A stretch of 6,339 nt of DNA from an uncultured Porphyromonadaceae bacterium (GTDB taxonomy: Bacteria; Bacteroidota; Bacteroidia; Bacteroidales; Muribaculaceae). Positions 6,326 to 6,339 of this stretch are shown here, piece by piece (position 1 is the stretch's first letter; every line of letters begins with the position of its first letter). The DNA lies in assembly GCA_947175225.1 (NCBI GenBank), contig CAMWLX010000212.1:1-6339 (forward strand), read 5' to 3'. Below the pieces are notes generated by a model. That model was given only the letters and a program-made list of their open reading frames with translations, was not told the origin of the DNA and ran no database searches. A program made the position numbers and the translations under genes.

Positions 6326-6339
6326 GTTAAGTTGTTATA

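Overview
The window looks like accessory chromosome from a Bacteroidales bacterium (Bacteroides, Parabacteroides or Prevotella-like). The grounds are an AT-rich sequence, no strong Shine-Dalgarno sites before the starts, five lipoproteins in a row with acidic residues just after the lipid cysteine, and fimbrillin-like (type V pilin) sequence signatures that are essentially confined to Bacteroidota. The species cannot be named from the sequence. Every gene lies on the minus strand, so the cluster reads from right to left, and the last gene runs off the left edge.

In transcription order: (1) a 180-residue cytoplasmic protein made of two four-cysteine zinc-ribbon repeats, like the C-terminal repeats of Bacteroidetes topoisomerases (6325-5783); (2) a 196-residue protein with one membrane segment and a large C-terminal domain outside the cytoplasm (5786-5196); (3) a 223-residue lipoprotein with a DUF1566/Lcl_C-like, possibly C-type-lectin-like, domain (5199-4528); (4) a 314-residue fimbrial-type lipoprotein that could be an anchor or minor subunit (4523-3579); (5) a 409-residue type V pilin-like lipoprotein, the best candidate for the main shaft subunit (3524-2295); (6) a 310-residue pilin-like lipoprotein (2186-1254); (7) a longer paralogue of gene 6 whose 3' end is missing (1222 to the left edge).

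Genes 1-2 and 2-3 overlap by ATGA, genes 3-4 are 4 bases apart, and genes 4-5 and 6-7 are 54 and 31 bases apart, so the cluster looks like one operon. The main interruption is a strong hairpin followed by a U-run (about 2213-2257) directly after gene 5. It could act as an attenuator, so that the shaft pilin is made in excess over the accessory pilins downstream. The model is that genes 3-7 encode the surface parts of a type V pilus or related adhesin: anchor, shaft, accessory or tip subunits, and a lectin-like head or companion. The roles of genes 1 and 2 are unknown, but their overlaps tie them to the same unit.

No tRNA, rRNA, CRISPR array, insertion sequence, integrase or reverse transcriptase was seen. 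No gap between genes exceeds 108 bases.
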